Positions 1 through 10,807 of a stretch of DNA of 64,000 nucleotides are shown piece by piece (within the stretch, counting starts at the first letter, position 1; every line of letters starts with the position of its first letter). The DNA is taken from positions 310,001 to 374,000 of the forward strand of contig JAGSNX010000003.1 in NCBI GenBank assembly GCA_018139225.1, read 5' to 3'. This DNA comes from Microvirga sp. SRT01 (GTDB taxonomy: Bacteria > Pseudomonadota > Alphaproteobacteria > Sphingomonadales > Sphingomonadaceae). The position numbers and the translations under genes were made by a program. The notes beneath the pieces were generated by a model. It ran no database searches, was not told where the DNA came from, and worked only from the letters and a program-made list of their open reading frames with translations.

Positions 1-943
1 GCGCGTCCCACGTCGCCTTCGCCAGCCCGTGCGTCAGCGCGTGCAGCGCCTCGCCGGAGAAGTCGCGCTGCGCGACAATCGCGGCGGCGGTGCGGATCGC
101 GTCCGGCAGCGAATAGCCGGTCGTCGGGTGGAACAGGCCGGCGCGCATTCCCGCCTTCGCCGTCTTCGCGCCGCCCGACCGCCAATATCCCTCGAAATCG
201 CCGCCCATCGCGACCGGCAGCACGCCCGCCTCCTCGCGGACGGTCGTGCCGTGCCAGCCCTGCGCCTCTGCATAACGATCCAGCCGCGGTTCGATCGCGC
301 GGCGGTTCAGTTCCGCCTTGTCACTGTAATAGGTGTCCTCGACGAAGATGCGCCGCTCGGCAAAGGGCAGGACGTAGACGAAGCGATACCCGTCGATCTG
401 CTTCACCGTCGCGTCCATCACCACCGGCCGCTCGCGACCGTGCGGGGTGTCCAGCGCGATCTCCCGCCCGACGAACTTCTGCCAGCCGAGGTCCAGCATC
501 GACAGGTCGCCGGTGCCGCGCGCATCGATCACGCCGCGCGCCTCGATCCGGTCGCCGTCCGCCAGCACGACGCCGGTCGCCGACGCGCCCAGCGCCTTGC
601 GCCCCAGCATCAGCCGCTCTGCCGGCATCGCCGCCCGCACCTCCCGGTCCAGCGCGCTGCTCTCGATCGAGTAATAGGTCGCGCCGATCGTGCGCGCGTG
701 ATGCGGGAACGCGACATCGTACCCGCGCCAGCCATAGCTGACGAGCGGCTCGACGATCCAGCGATCCGCCTGCGCGACGTCGCTGCCGAAGAACGACCAC
801 AGATGATTGCCGCCGACGCTGTCGCCGCCGTCGATCAGCCGCACGTCGAGGTCGGGGTGTCGCTTCGCCAGCGCGAGCGCGATCAGCCCGCCGGCAAGAC
901 CGGCGCCGACGATCGCGACGTCGCAGGAGATGGTGGTGGCCAT
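1..943 (-). CDS. crtY: Lycopene beta-cyclase (3' end outside window)
   Basis: This flavoprotein cyclizes the ends of lycopene to give beta-carotene, a step toward the yellow carotenoids of sphingomonads. The reverse strand is open from the ATG at 943 to the window edge (about 314 residues of a family of roughly 380-390). The N-terminus carries a dinucleotide-binding motif, VAIVGAGLAGG, at residues 9-19, and then GGNHLWSFF, which matches the N-H-x-W-S-F signature of CrtY. Further in are GYRFVYVLPF and a late G-x-x-H-P-T-T-G-Y-S-L-P motif, both typical of the family. The C-terminal part is cut off. No other carotenoid gene is beside it here; the membrane hydroxylase at 2457 is too far away and too long to call CrtZ. 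Confidence 0.93.
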   Translation of the reverse strand, partial: MATTISCDVAIVGAGLAGGLIALALAKRHPDLDVRLIDGGDSVGGNHLWSFFGSDVAQADRWIVEPLVSYGWRGYDVAFPHHARTIGATYYSIESSALDREVRAAMPAERLMLGRKALGASATGVVLADGDRIEARGVIDARGTGDLSMLDLGWQKFVGREIALDTPHGRERPVVMDATVKQIDGYRFVYVLPFAERRIFVEDTYYSDKAELNRRAIEPRLDRYAEAQGWHGTTVREEAGVLPVAMGGDFEGYWRSGGAKTAKAGMRAGLFHPTTGYSLPDAIRTAAAIVAQRDFSGEALHALTHGLAKATWDA

Positions 944-1021
944 GAACGTTCCGCCTAGCGTGTTTCGCGGCGACACGGAAAATCTTTCCGTGCCCGCACC
1001 ATCCTGCATTACCATCCGGCG

Positions 1022-1537
1022 ATGACTCCGCCGATCCTGTCCACCACACGCCTCACCCTGTCCCCGCACGAGCCGGGCGATCTGGAGGAGATGGCGTCGA
1101 TGCACGCCGATCCCGGCTTCTACGCGCCGCTGTCCGGCAAGCCGACCCCGCGCGAGGAGGTGTGGCACCGCCTGCTCCGTTATATCGGCCACTGGCAGGT
1201 CGCGGAATACGGCCACTGGGTGGTGCGGGACAGCGCCACCCGCACCTGGCTGGGAGAGGTCGGCATCATGGATTCGCGCCGCGGCACGGTTCCCGATTTC
1301 GAGGGGGTGCCGGAGGTCGGCTGGGGCTTTCGCGGCGATGCGCAGGGCCGGGGATTCGCGCGCGAAGCGTTGGAGGCGGTGTTCGGCTGGGCCGATCCGC
1401 GGCTGTCGCGCACGATGTGCATCATCGATCCGGGCAACGCACCATCGCGGCGGCTTGCGGAGCGGCTGGGCTTCGTCGCCTTCGCGAAAGGGCTGTACCG
1501 GGACAAGCCGACGCTGATCCTGGAGCGCACGATGTAA
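1022..1537 (+). CDS. GNAT family N-acetyltransferase (RimJ/RimL-like)
   Basis: This 171-residue protein has the layout of the RimJ/RimL branch of GNAT acetyltransferases. It begins with the strand TTRLTLSPHEPGD, has an acetyl-CoA loop at DAQGRGFAREAL (about residues 107-118), and ends with the N-x-x-S-x-R-x-x-E-x-x-G-F motif (NAPSRRLAERLGF). The W-x-G-E-V-G segment in the middle is also typical. The substrate cannot be read from sequence; relatives modify protein N-termini or small molecules. It is divergent from crtY, with 78 bases between the two starts that probably hold both promoters. Confidence 0.85.
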   Translation: MTPPILSTTRLTLSPHEPGDLEEMASMHADPGFYAPLSGKPTPREEVWHRLLRYIGHWQVAEYGHWVVRDSATRTWLGEVGIMDSRRGTVPDFEGVPEVGWGFRGDAQGRGFAREALEAVFGWADPRLSRTMCIIDPGNAPSRRLAERLGFVAFAKGLYRDKPTLILERTM

Positions 1538-1618
1538 TCGCTCCGACATTGATCGGGATGATAGTGGCCTGCGCTGCGGTGTGATATCGGGCCGGCCTCT
1601 CCTGACACGGAATCTACC

Positions 1619-2275
1619 ATGCTGGATGCTCAGAGCGAGGCCGCGCGACTCGCCACGCTGAAGGAATACGGACTTCTCGATACGCCCGCCGAACGGGCCT
1701 TCGATGTGATCGTACAGGAAGCGGCATCGGTCACGAACGCCCCGATCGCGATGATCTCGCTGGTTGACGAGGACCGGCAATGGTTCAAGGCGGCGATCGG
1801 CGTCGAGCACCGCGAGGACCCGATCGATGAATCGATCTGCGCGCACGCGATCCGCAGCGACGAGTTGTTCACCGTCGCGGATGCCCGCGCCGACACGCGG
1901 TTCCGCGATATCCCTGCGGTCGCCAGGGATGGCGGCATCCGGTTTTACGCCGGTGCTCCGCTCAGGATGCGCAACGGCGCCAGGCTCGGTACCTTGTGCG
2001 TTATCGACATCGCACCCCGCGACGACCTCGATCCGGAGGAGCGCGCGGCGCTGGAAATGCTCGCCCGCCGCACCGTCGCCGCATTCGAACTGCGCCGCGA
2101 CATCGGCGATGCCGCCGGCCTCGACGGCGGCGATGCGCAGGACTGGCTGGAGGAATCCGCCGACCTGCTCGCCCGCGCCGCCGTTGCGCTCGACCGCGCC
2201 GGCGCCAGCGCCCCCGCCGCGCATCTGGAACACGTCATCGCGATGGTCGACGCGTTGCGCGTGCCCAAGGGCTGA
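1619..2275 (+). CDS. GAF domain protein
   Basis: A soluble 218-residue protein made mostly of one GAF domain (about residues 20-165). Recognisable segments are the opening LATLKEYGLLDTPAE, the core AISLVDEDRQWFKA-like strand, the S-x-C-x-H-A-I-R motif (SICAHAIRSD), and GAPLRMRNGARLGTLCVID. This variant is usually found at the N-terminus of histidine kinases or diguanylate cyclases; here it stands alone, followed by about 50 residues of Ala-rich helix. No output domain is visible, so a role as a ligand or redox sensor acting on a separate partner is only a guess. Confidence 0.85.
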   Translation: MLDAQSEAARLATLKEYGLLDTPAERAFDVIVQEAASVTNAPIAMISLVDEDRQWFKAAIGVEHREDPIDESICAHAIRSDELFTVADARADTRFRDIPAVARDGGIRFYAGAPLRMRNGARLGTLCVIDIAPRDDLDPEERAALEMLARRTVAAFELRRDIGDAAGLDGGDAQDWLEESADLLARAAVALDRAGASAPAAHLEHVIAMVDALRVPKG

Positions 2276-2310
2276 GCCCCTCGCCAGATGCCTCGCTACC
2301 GCCAATATCC

Positions 2311-2395
2311 GTCCTTGTGAGGAGCGCAGCGACGCGCCAATCCGCAGCCGCGCGTCCGGGCCCGGATTGCTTCGCTTCGCTCGCGATGACGGCGG
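2311..2395. repeat. Extragenic palindromic repeat
   Basis: The stretch begins TTGTGAGGAGCGCAGCGACG and ends GCTTCGCTCGCGATGACGG, so the two arms are imperfect reverse complements around a GC-rich centre. This matches a dispersed intergenic palindrome (arms resembling CGTCATTGCGAGCGAAG) that occurs in many copies in sphingomonad genomes. It lies between the GAF gene and the hydroxylase gene and contains no ORF. Confidence 0.7.
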
Positions 2396-2456
2396 TCGGG
2401 GAGGGTGCAGGCCACCCGGGGTGGGATGTTAACCACGCATCGTGTAGAGCGGCCCG

Positions 2457-3263
2457 GTGATCCTCGCCCTCATCCTGTCGGCTATTGCGATGACGCTGAT
2501 CATCGGTGTCCGCTACCTGATCGTGTCCGGCGCCTTCGCCTGGGCGACGGGGCGGCGGCATCCGGGCCTCTATCGCGGCCTCGATCCGCAGATGAAGCGG
2601 GAGATCGCGTGGAGCCTCGCGTCCGCCGCGATCTACGGCATCCCGGCGGGTATCGTCGCCTGGGGCTGGCACAATCGCGGCTGGACGCTGCTCTACGACC
2701 GCGTCTCAGACTATCCGCTCTGGTGGCTGCCGGTGTCGGTGTTTCTCGTGCTGTTCGCGCACGATACATGGTTCTACTGGACGCACCGCTGGATGCATCG
2801 GCCCAAACCGTTCCGGATGGCGCACGCCGTCCACCACGCCAGCAAACCACCGACCGCCTGGGCGGCGATGGCGTTCCACCCGATCGAGGCGCTGAGCGGG
2901 GCTGTTGTAATTCCGCTACTGGTGTTCGTCATTCCGCTCCACACCGGTGCCTTGTGCTTCGTCCTTGCCGTCATGACGGTTATGGGGGTGACGAACCATA
3001 TGGGGTGGGAGGTTTTCCCGCGGTTCATGTGGCGGGGGCCATTGGGGAACTGGCTCATCACGGCGAGCCATCACCAGCGGCATCATGAACAATACGGGTG
3101 CAATTATGGCCTCTATTTCCGCTTTTGGGATCGCATCTGCGGCACCGACCGTGGCCTCGGCGATTTCGTGCGGGACCACGCCCGCGCGGCGCGCCGGCAC
3201 GGCGGCGCTGGCGATCGTAGCGCTGTCGGCCCTCACCGGCGCGACGAACCCGGCGCGGCTTGA
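2457..3263 (+). CDS. Fatty acid hydroxylase / sterol desaturase family membrane protein
   Basis: An integral membrane di-iron oxygenase of the sterol desaturase superfamily, 268 residues from a GTG start. The His clusters that bind the two irons are in order: H-D-x-x-F-Y-W-x-H-R-x-M-H (about residues 101-113), H-A-V-H-H (about 122-126), F-H-P-I-E, and H-H-Q-x-H-H (about 204-209), followed by N-Y-G-L-Y-F-x-x-W-D. Hydrophobic spans lie at residues 1-25, 45-70, 85-100 and 140-180. The substrate (lipid, sterol-like or carotenoid) is not determined. It is longer than typical CrtZ. The last 113 or more bases overlap the next gene in another frame, and the low-complexity C-terminal 30 residues are the least certain part. 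Confidence 0.85.
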   Translation: MILALILSAIAMTLIIGVRYLIVSGAFAWATGRRHPGLYRGLDPQMKREIAWSLASAAIYGIPAGIVAWGWHNRGWTLLYDRVSDYPLWWLPVSVFLVLFAHDTWFYWTHRWMHRPKPFRMAHAVHHASKPPTAWAAMAFHPIEALSGAVVIPLLVFVIPLHTGALCFVLAVMTVMGVTNHMGWEVFPRFMWRGPLGNWLITASHHQRHHEQYGCNYGLYFRFWDRICGTDRGLGDFVRDHARAARRHGGAGDRSAVGPHRRDEPGAA

Positions 3264-3618
3264 CGTCGCGGTCGACCACCTGCGCTCCGGCAAGGGCATG
3301 GTCCGCATCTGCCTGACCGCCGATCCGGCCAATTTCCCCGGCTGCATCGACGATGCCGACGCCGTCACCCGCTCGGTGCCCGCGGGAGTGCATAGCGTCC
3401 GCTTCGACGGCCTGCCCAGGGGTGGCTATGCCGTCGCCGTGATCCATGACGAGAACGGCAACGCCAAGCTGGACACCTTCGCCGGCATTCCGCGCGAAGG
3501 GTTCGGCTTCTCCCGCAATCCCGCCGTCCGCTTCGGCCCGCCGCGGTTCGAGGCTGCCCGCTTCACGTTGGATGGTGGTGCACAAACGCAACAGGTACGG
3601 ATGCGTTACATCTTCTGA
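3151..3618 (+). CDS. DUF2141 family exported protein
   Basis: The mature part (from about LDVAVDHLRSGKGMVRICL to the C-terminus) is a compact beta-rich DUF2141 domain with the hallmark segment A-V-x-V-I-H-D-E-N-G-N-A-K-L-D, then F-G-I-P-x-E-G-F-G-F-S-R-N-P. Function of the family is unknown. The start is uncertain. The frame is open back to an ATG at 3085 and has another at 3109, but GTG 3151 gives the most normal signal peptide (PARRAGTAALAIVALSALTG). Every choice overlaps the end of the hydroxylase gene, by about 113-179 bases, which suggests translational coupling. Confidence 0.75.
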   Translation: MASAISCGTTPARRAGTAALAIVALSALTGATNPARLDVAVDHLRSGKGMVRICLTADPANFPGCIDDADAVTRSVPAGVHSVRFDGLPRGGYAVAVIHDENGNAKLDTFAGIPREGFGFSRNPAVRFGPPRFEAARFTLDGGAQTQQVRMRYIF

Positions 3619-3690
3619 TCGGTCGACCCGGACCCGATCCGGTTATCGGGACGTTGCGCCGGGATCATCGTATCACCGGAGTTACAGTCC

Positions 3691-4551
3691 TTGCGCGCCA
3701 TCCTGCCCGCCGCCGCCTTGCTGCTGCTGTTCACCGCCCCGGCACTGGCGCAATCCGCAGCGGACACGCCTCCCGCGGGAAGCGCTGACGGCTTCGATGC
3801 CGATACCGTCACCGTCGGTGTCGCTGCGGCGTATCTCAGCGATTACGAGGGTTCGAACGACTATCGCGTCGTCCCGGCCCCCGCCGCGATCGGCTCGATC
3901 AGCGGCTATGCCTTCCAGGTGCTCGGCAACCGCGTGTCCGTCGACCTGATCCGCAATCAGGCGGGACCGACCTGGGATTTGCAGGCTGGCCCGATCGCCG
4001 TCCTGAACTTCAACCGGTCGAACACCAAGAGCATCGACGATCGCCGGGTGAAGGCGCTGGGAGAGGTCAACACGGCGTACGAGGTCGGCGGCTTCGTTGG
4101 GGTCGGCAAGACCGGCGTCCTCACCAGCCCCTATGACCGCCTCGCCGTGTCGGTCAGCTATCGCTACGATGTCGGCAACGCCCACGAGAGCGGCATCTGG
4201 CAACCAACCGTCAGCTATTTCACGCCGCTCAGCCAGAAGGCTGCGGTCGGCATCTTCGCGTCCGGCGAACGCGCCGCGGGTAAGTACGCTCGCACCTATT
4301 TCAGCGTCTCGCCGCAGCAGAGCCTCGCCAGCGGCCTACCCGTTTACAACGCGCGCGGCGGGTGGAAGAACTGGTCGCTCGGCGTCGCGGGCACCTATGT
4401 GCTCAGCGGCGATCTGCTGCACGGCTGGAAGGCCGTCGGTGGCGTCAATTACCGCCGCCTGCTCAACGATTATGCCGACAGTCCGCTGACCAGCATCGCC
4501 GGATCGCGCACCCAGTGGCTGGGCGCAGTGGGCGTCGCCTACACCTTCTGA
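3691..4551 (+). CDS. MipA/OmpV family outer membrane protein
   Basis: A 286-residue outer membrane beta-barrel. The TTG start is followed by a clear signal peptide (about 20 residues, ending TAPALAQ). The mature protein has alternating amphipathic strands and ends with an aromatic residue (VGVAYTF), as expected for BAM-dependent insertion. The Y-L-S-D-Y-E-G-S segment near residue 50 and repeated G-A/G-V-x-Y pairs fit the MipA/OmpV family. Members have been linked to murein-synthesis scaffolding in Escherichia coli, but the role of this one is unknown. There is no strong Shine-Dalgarno sequence before the TTG. Confidence 0.85.
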   Translation: MRAILPAAALLLLFTAPALAQSAADTPPAGSADGFDADTVTVGVAAAYLSDYEGSNDYRVVPAPAAIGSISGYAFQVLGNRVSVDLIRNQAGPTWDLQAGPIAVLNFNRSNTKSIDDRRVKALGEVNTAYEVGGFVGVGKTGVLTSPYDRLAVSVSYRYDVGNAHESGIWQPTVSYFTPLSQKAAVGIFASGERAAGKYARTYFSVSPQQSLASGLPVYNARGGWKNWSLGVAGTYVLSGDLLHGWKAVGGVNYRRLLNDYADSPLTSIAGSRTQWLGAVGVAYTF

Positions 4552-4576
4552 TCCGCCGTCGTGGCGCGCAACGAAG

Positions 4577-4603
4577 TTGCACGGGATCAACGATCCCGTG
4601 CAA
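4577..4603 (+). terminator. Perfect hairpin after the MipA gene
   Basis: TTGCACGGGATC and GATCCCGTGCAA form a perfect 12-bp stem with an AAC loop, 25 bases after the MipA-like stop codon. No T-run follows, so this is either a weak or factor-assisted terminator or an mRNA-stabilising hairpin. Its perfect symmetry would also suit a protein-binding operator. Confidence 0.5.
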
Positions 4604-4781
4604 CCTATGCGACCTTAACGAAAATTATTTGACGTCATGGTGCGCCGCGGTGCGTCCGGAAGTCTTCGATCGACGTTCCTGTACCCGATCGCGGGTCATG
4701 GGAGCATTCCTCCCCTCTCTCGCGTGACGGAGAGGACCTGAAGGCTGGTCGCCCCCGACCGGCCGTACGAGGGGATGATCG

Positions 4782-5756
4782 ATGACCGATAGCGAACACC
4801 TGATCGCGACGATGGACAATCGTGTCCGCCGCCGCGACGACCGGCGAGAATTTTTCAAGGCAGCGTTCGGCGTGGGTGCCTTCGCGGTTGGTGGCGCGGC
4901 AGCGCTCAGCTTCTCGACCAAGGCGTCGGCGCAGGCGATCACGGATGCCGATATCCTGAACTTCGCGCTGAACCTCGAATATCTCGAGGCGCAATTTTAC
5001 GCGATCGCTGCGACGGGCTCGTATCTGTCTACGACCCTGACCGGGGGCGGCAACGGGACGACCGCGGCCGGTACCGTGGTCGGCGGCCGTCCGGTCACGT
5101 TCCGTGACCCGGTCGTCGCGCAATATGCGCGCGAGATCGCGGCGGACGAGATCGCGCACGTCACCTTCCTGCGCAGTGCGGGCGCGCTCGGCACGGCGGC
5201 GGTGGCGATGCCCAACATCGACATTCGCGGCGGCGCCGGCGGACCGTTCGGCGCGGCGGCGGCGGCAGCGGGCTTGTCGCCCAGCTTCGATCCCTATGCG
5301 GACGACGCGAGCTTCCTGCTCGGTGCGTACATCTTCGAGGATGTCGGCGTGACCGCGTACAAGGGCGCTTCGCCGCTGGTCCAGAACAGGACCTTCCTTC
5401 AGGCGGCCGCCGGTATCCTGGCGGTGGAGGCGTACCACGCCGCGATCGTCCGCACGACGCTCTACGGTCTGGGTGTCGAAACCCCCAGCCTGCGCTCGGC
5501 GGCGGACGCGATCTCCAATGCGCGTGACAGCCTTGATGGCCCGAACGATCTGGATCAGGGCATCTCGCCTGTCACCCTCAGCGGTGCACTGGTGTCGAAT
5601 ATCGTTCCGGCCGATCCCGTTTCCGCGATCGCCTTCAGCCGCTCTCCGCAGCAGGTGCTGAACATCGTCTATCTGAACAACGCGGCGGCGACGATGGGCG
5701 GGTTCTTCCCGAACGGCGTCAACGGCAACATCCGGGGCGGCATCGCCTCGCTCTGA
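4782..5756 (+). CDS. Tat-exported ferritin-like domain protein (desiccation-related type)
   Basis: 324 residues. The N-terminus has a twin-arginine signal, [12 protein letters not shown], then a hydrophobic stretch ending near [10 protein letters not shown]. The mature part is a ferritin-like four-helix domain: [17 protein letters not shown] (E on helix 1), [16 protein letters not shown] (E-x-x-H on helix 2), later F-E-D-V-G-V-T-A-Y and V-E-A-Y-H-A. These Glu/His pairs could bind metal. The family resembles plant desiccation-related protein Pcc13-62; bacterial members are seen in stress-tolerant species. A paralogue follows 35 bases downstream, so the two are probably one operon. Folded export by Tat fits prior cofactor loading. 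Confidence 0.87.
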   Translation: MTDSEHLIATMDNRVRRRDDRREFFKAAFGVGAFAVGGAAALSFSTKASAQAITDADILNFALNLEYLEAQFYAIAATGSYLSTTLTGGGNGTTAAGTVVGGRPVTFRDPVVAQYAREIAADEIAHVTFLRSAGALGTAAVAMPNIDIRGGAGGPFGAAAAAAGLSPSFDPYADDASFLLGAYIFEDVGVTAYKGASPLVQNRTFLQAAAGILAVEAYHAAIVRTTLYGLGVETPSLRSAADAISNARDSLDGPNDLDQGISPVTLSGALVSNIVPADPVSAIAFSRSPQQVLNIVYLNNAAATMGGFFPNGVNGNIRGGIASL

Positions 5757-5791
5757 TCTGTCGAGAACCTGCTTTTAAGGGAAATGCTTCC

Positions 5792-6811
5792 ATGCAAGAC
5801 GAACATTTCGTTCTCGACCTGGTCGAGAGAGCCAAGACCCGGCGCGACGCGCGCCGCGGATTCCTCCGCGCCGCCGGTGGTGCTGCCGCAGTGGTCGGCG
5901 GGCTGTCGATGCTCGCCGCCTGTAACGACGACGACACGCCGCTGCCGACGCCGACCCCCACGCCGAGCCCGACACCCACTGCGGTGACGGAAGCCGACGT
6001 GCTGAACTTCGCGCTGAACCTCGAATATCTCGAAGCGCAGTTCTACAGCTTTGCGGCATTCGGCGTCGGTCTGGCCGCGAACCTGACCACCGGGACCGGT
6101 GTGCAGGGTGCGGTCACCGGTGGCCGGCAGGTCACGTTCCAGGACCCGATCGTCGGCCAATATGCCCGCGAGATTGCCTATGACGAGATCGCGCACGTCA
6201 CCTTCCTGCGCACCGCACTCGGCGCTGCCGCGGTGTCCCAGCCGGCGATCAACATCTCCGGCGATGCGAACGGCGCCTTCACCGCGGCGGCGCGCGCCGC
6301 CCAGGTGGTCGGTGCGACCGCGACGTTCGATCCGTATGCCAGCGACAACAACTTCCTGCTGGCCGCGTATCTGTTCGAGGATGTGGGCGTCACGGCGTAT
6401 ATGGGCGGCGTCCAGCTGCTGACGACACCGGCCACGATCGAGGCGGCGGCGGGCATTCACGCCGTCGAGGCCTATCACGCCGGCCTCGTCCGCACTTTGC
6501 TGTACCGCAAGGGGGTGACCGACACGTCGATCATCACCGCCACCACGCGGATCAGCGACGCGCGCGACACGCTGGATGGAACGGCATCGACGGGTCTGCT
6601 CGGCCAGGGTGCCGACCGCGATCAGGGTATCGCATCCGAGACGGTGAACGGGCAGGTCCGGTCCAACATCGTCCCGACCGACGCGAACGGCCTCGCCTTC
6701 GTCCGCTCGCCGGCGCAGGTGCTCAACATCGTGTACCTGACCCCGAATGCGTCCACGACCAGCGGCGGCTTCTTCCCCGCCGGTGTGAACGGCACCGTTC
6801 GTTCGACCTGA
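5792..6811 (+). CDS. Second Tat-exported ferritin-like protein, probable lipoprotein
   Basis: Paralogue of the gene just upstream, 339 residues, with the same ferritin-like core ([13 protein letters not shown], then [16 protein letters not shown], then F-E-D-V-G-V-T-A-Y and V-E-A-Y-H-A). The N-terminus differs. A twin-arginine motif ([12 protein letters not shown]) is followed by a lipobox (LSMLAAC) and then a Thr-Pro repeat linker of about 16 residues. The protein is therefore probably moved by Tat, lipidated at that Cys and held off the membrane by the linker, whereas its neighbour looks soluble. A strong terminator follows, closing the operon. Confidence 0.87.
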   Translation: MQDEHFVLDLVERAKTRRDARRGFLRAAGGAAAVVGGLSMLAACNDDDTPLPTPTPTPSPTPTAVTEADVLNFALNLEYLEAQFYSFAAFGVGLAANLTTGTGVQGAVTGGRQVTFQDPIVGQYAREIAYDEIAHVTFLRTALGAAAVSQPAINISGDANGAFTAAARAAQVVGATATFDPYASDNNFLLAAYLFEDVGVTAYMGGVQLLTTPATIEAAAGIHAVEAYHAGLVRTLLYRKGVTDTSIITATTRISDARDTLDGTASTGLLGQGADRDQGIASETVNGQVRSNIVPTDANGLAFVRSPAQVLNIVYLTPNASTTSGGFFPAGVNGTVRST

Positions 6812-6835
6812 TTCCCCCTCCTGACGGTCGAACGG

Positions 6836-6865
6836 GGGCCGCGCCGGCAACGGCGCGGCCCTTTT
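6836..6865 (+). terminator. Rho-independent terminator of the ferritin-like operon
   Basis: GGGCCGCGCC, a GGCAAC loop and GGCGCGGCCC form a perfect 10-bp GC stem, directly followed by TTTT. It lies 25 bases after the stop of the second ferritin-like gene and separates it from the thiC leader. Confidence 0.9.
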
Positions 6866-6917
6866 CGTTTGGCCGCCTTTTTATTTGGACGCGGCCTGCG
6901 ACGCGCCTATGCTCCCG

Positions 6918-8959
<2,042 letters not shown>

Positions 8960-9022
8960 TCGCCTTTGCAATACTAGCCTGAATGTAGCACTGTAGTCTT
9001 TTAAGTCTGTAGTGAGACGGTT

Positions 9023-10261
9023 ATGCCGAAGGTAGCTCCTGATAAGGTCTTTACGCCGCGTGCACCTCAGGTGAACGATAGCATGTACGTTCAACGCGAA
9101 CGCCTTGAGAGGCGCCTCATAGATGCTTTTAATGCTAATAAGTATATCGTGATACATGGAGAAAGTGGAAACGGAAAAACTTGGTTATAGAAGAAAGTTT
9201 TCGCAGAAAATGATATACACGTGGATGTGGTAAATTTAGGACAGGCTGCCGCAACTGGATCTCTTGAAGATGCTTTCAAGCAAAAGCTTGGGGAATGGGG
9301 GCGTTCAACAATAACTGCCCAGGAAACCAACTCAAGTGCCGGCTTTAAGCCGGGCGGAATGGGCGTCGATCATGCTTTGAAATCGTCGCAAACGTTTCAC
9401 GTTAAGAGCCCATTTATGAGTCTGCTAGAGGCAGTCCGTTTTCGTGCCCATTCTGACCGACCCGCGGCCCTAGTGCTAGACAACTTTGAGTCTATTGTGA
9501 GTGATGCAGATATGGTCCGCCAGATTGGTGGCCTTATCGTGTCCGCAGATGATGAATCTTTCAGCCAATTTGATGTTCAGGTCGTTATCGTAGGGGTGCC
9601 TGGAAATCTCAAGGAAATCCTGGTAAATATTTCGAATTCGGCACCGATCGCGAATCGTCTTACAGAGTTGCCTGAGGTCGCAAGAATGACTGACAGCGAA
9701 GCGCATGATTTGATTGAGAAAGGCTTTGTTGGTCAGTTGGGTCTAAACTTTTCTGCCGAAGTAGATCAAAAGAAGCTTTACTCAGATATCAGCTTCTACA
9801 CTGATAGGATTGCTCAGCATCTGCATGAGCTGTGCCTGATTGTGTCTCAAGGTGCCGTTCGCAACAAAGATATTATAACTCAAGAAATCGTCAATGATGC
9901 CTTGGAGACGTGGGTGGCAGATAGCCTGTCTTCCGACGTTGGCGTCATTGAGGGGGTGATGAACGCCATAGACACAAAGGTAGGGCGAAAAAATCAGGTA
10001 TTGTTCTCCCTTGGAATGTGTTCTTTAGAGGATTTTAAAACTAGTGATATTGAAATGATATTGCGCGAGAATTTTGAAACTAAGGGTGCAGCCTTAAACG
10101 TTTCACAGATTTTATCGGGATTTGCCTCAGCCAAGCATCCGATAATCCGGCGAGCGCCTAAGCAAAATTTATGGAAATTCGTAACGCCGAAATATCGGAT
10201 GGCGATCCGTGCGAAGCTTAAGAGAACTGCCGAAGGGAGAGTGGCCCTTCAGCAAAGTTAA
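9023..10261 (+). pseudogene. AAA+-type ATPase, interrupted by one in-frame amber codon
   Basis: From the ATG at 9023 the frame reads 55 codons, meets TAG at 9188-9190, then continues open to 10261 (412 codons in all). The Walker A motif G-E-S-G-N-G-K-T-W-L (about residues 46-55) lies just before the TAG, and the Walker B-like A-A-L-V-L-D-N-F-E-S is about 100 residues after it. A later Q-V-V-I-V-G-V-P-G-N strand looks like sensor 1, and helical and winged-helix-like segments follow. Everything else is intact, so the loss is recent, suppressed, or a sequencing error. The gene is strikingly AT-rich next to its GC-rich neighbours, which points to transfer. Function unknown; lone ATPases of this sort often sit in mobile or defence contexts. 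An internal ATG at 9221 would give a protein without Walker A. Confidence 0.7.
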
Positions 10262-10317
10262 GGTAGTTAAAACTGATCGTCGCTTCCGTGTTTGATTCGT
10301 GATCCCCTACCACCCCC

Positions 10318-10800
10318 ATGCAAATCCTCCCCTACACCGACACCCTCGCCCCCCATTTCGCGCACATCAACGCCGCCTGGATCGAGGATATGTTCGTCCT
10401 CGAGGATCACGACCGCCACGTCCTCGGCCATCCGCGCGAAGCGATCGTCGATCAGGGCGGCGTCATCCTCTTCGCCGCCACGCCCGACGGCACCGTCATC
10501 GGCACCGGCGCGCTGATGCCGACCGCGACCGGCGCGTACGAACTCACCAAGATGGGTGTGCTCGCCGCCGCCCGCGGCACCGGTGCCGGCGGCATCCTGC
10601 TCGCCGCACTGATCGAACGCGCCCGCGACCTGCCCGGCATCGACACGCTCTACCTGCTCACCAGCCGCAAATGCGCCGCCGCGATCCACCTCTACGAACG
10701 CGCCGGCTTCGTCCACGACGCCGACATCATGGCGCGCTTCGGCCACGCCTATGCCCGCTGCGACGTCGCGATGCGCTTCCCGCTCGACCGCCCCCGCTGA
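10318..10800 (+). CDS. GNAT family N-acetyltransferase
   Basis: 160 residues with a standard GNAT fold. The acceptor side starts L-P-Y-T-D-x-L-A-P-H-F-A-x-I-N-A-A-W-I. The central strand Y-E-L-T-K-M-G-V leads into the acetyl-CoA loop A-R-G-T-G-A-G-G-I-L-L-A (about residues 83-94). The C-terminal S-R-K-C-A-A-A-I-H-L-Y-E-R-A-G-F motif is typical. The substrate is unknown. It lies after the AT-rich ATPase and converges with the DUF427 gene 7 bases away. Confidence 0.85.
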   Translation: MQILPYTDTLAPHFAHINAAWIEDMFVLEDHDRHVLGHPREAIVDQGGVILFAATPDGTVIGTGALMPTATGAYELTKMGVLAAARGTGAGGILLAALIERARDLPGIDTLYLLTSRKCAAAIHLYERAGFVHDADIMARFGHAYARCDVAMRFPLDRPR

Positions 10801-10807
10801 CCCGGAC

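Noticed and set aside
2311..2395. Possible small RNA hairpin
   Set aside because: Sequence matches a dispersed palindromic repeat type, so a repeat is the simpler reading.
9188..9190. TAG as pyrrolysine or programmed readthrough
   Set aside because: No suppressor tRNA or pyl gene in the window, and the host group is not known to use pyrrolysine; a simple nonsense change is more likely.
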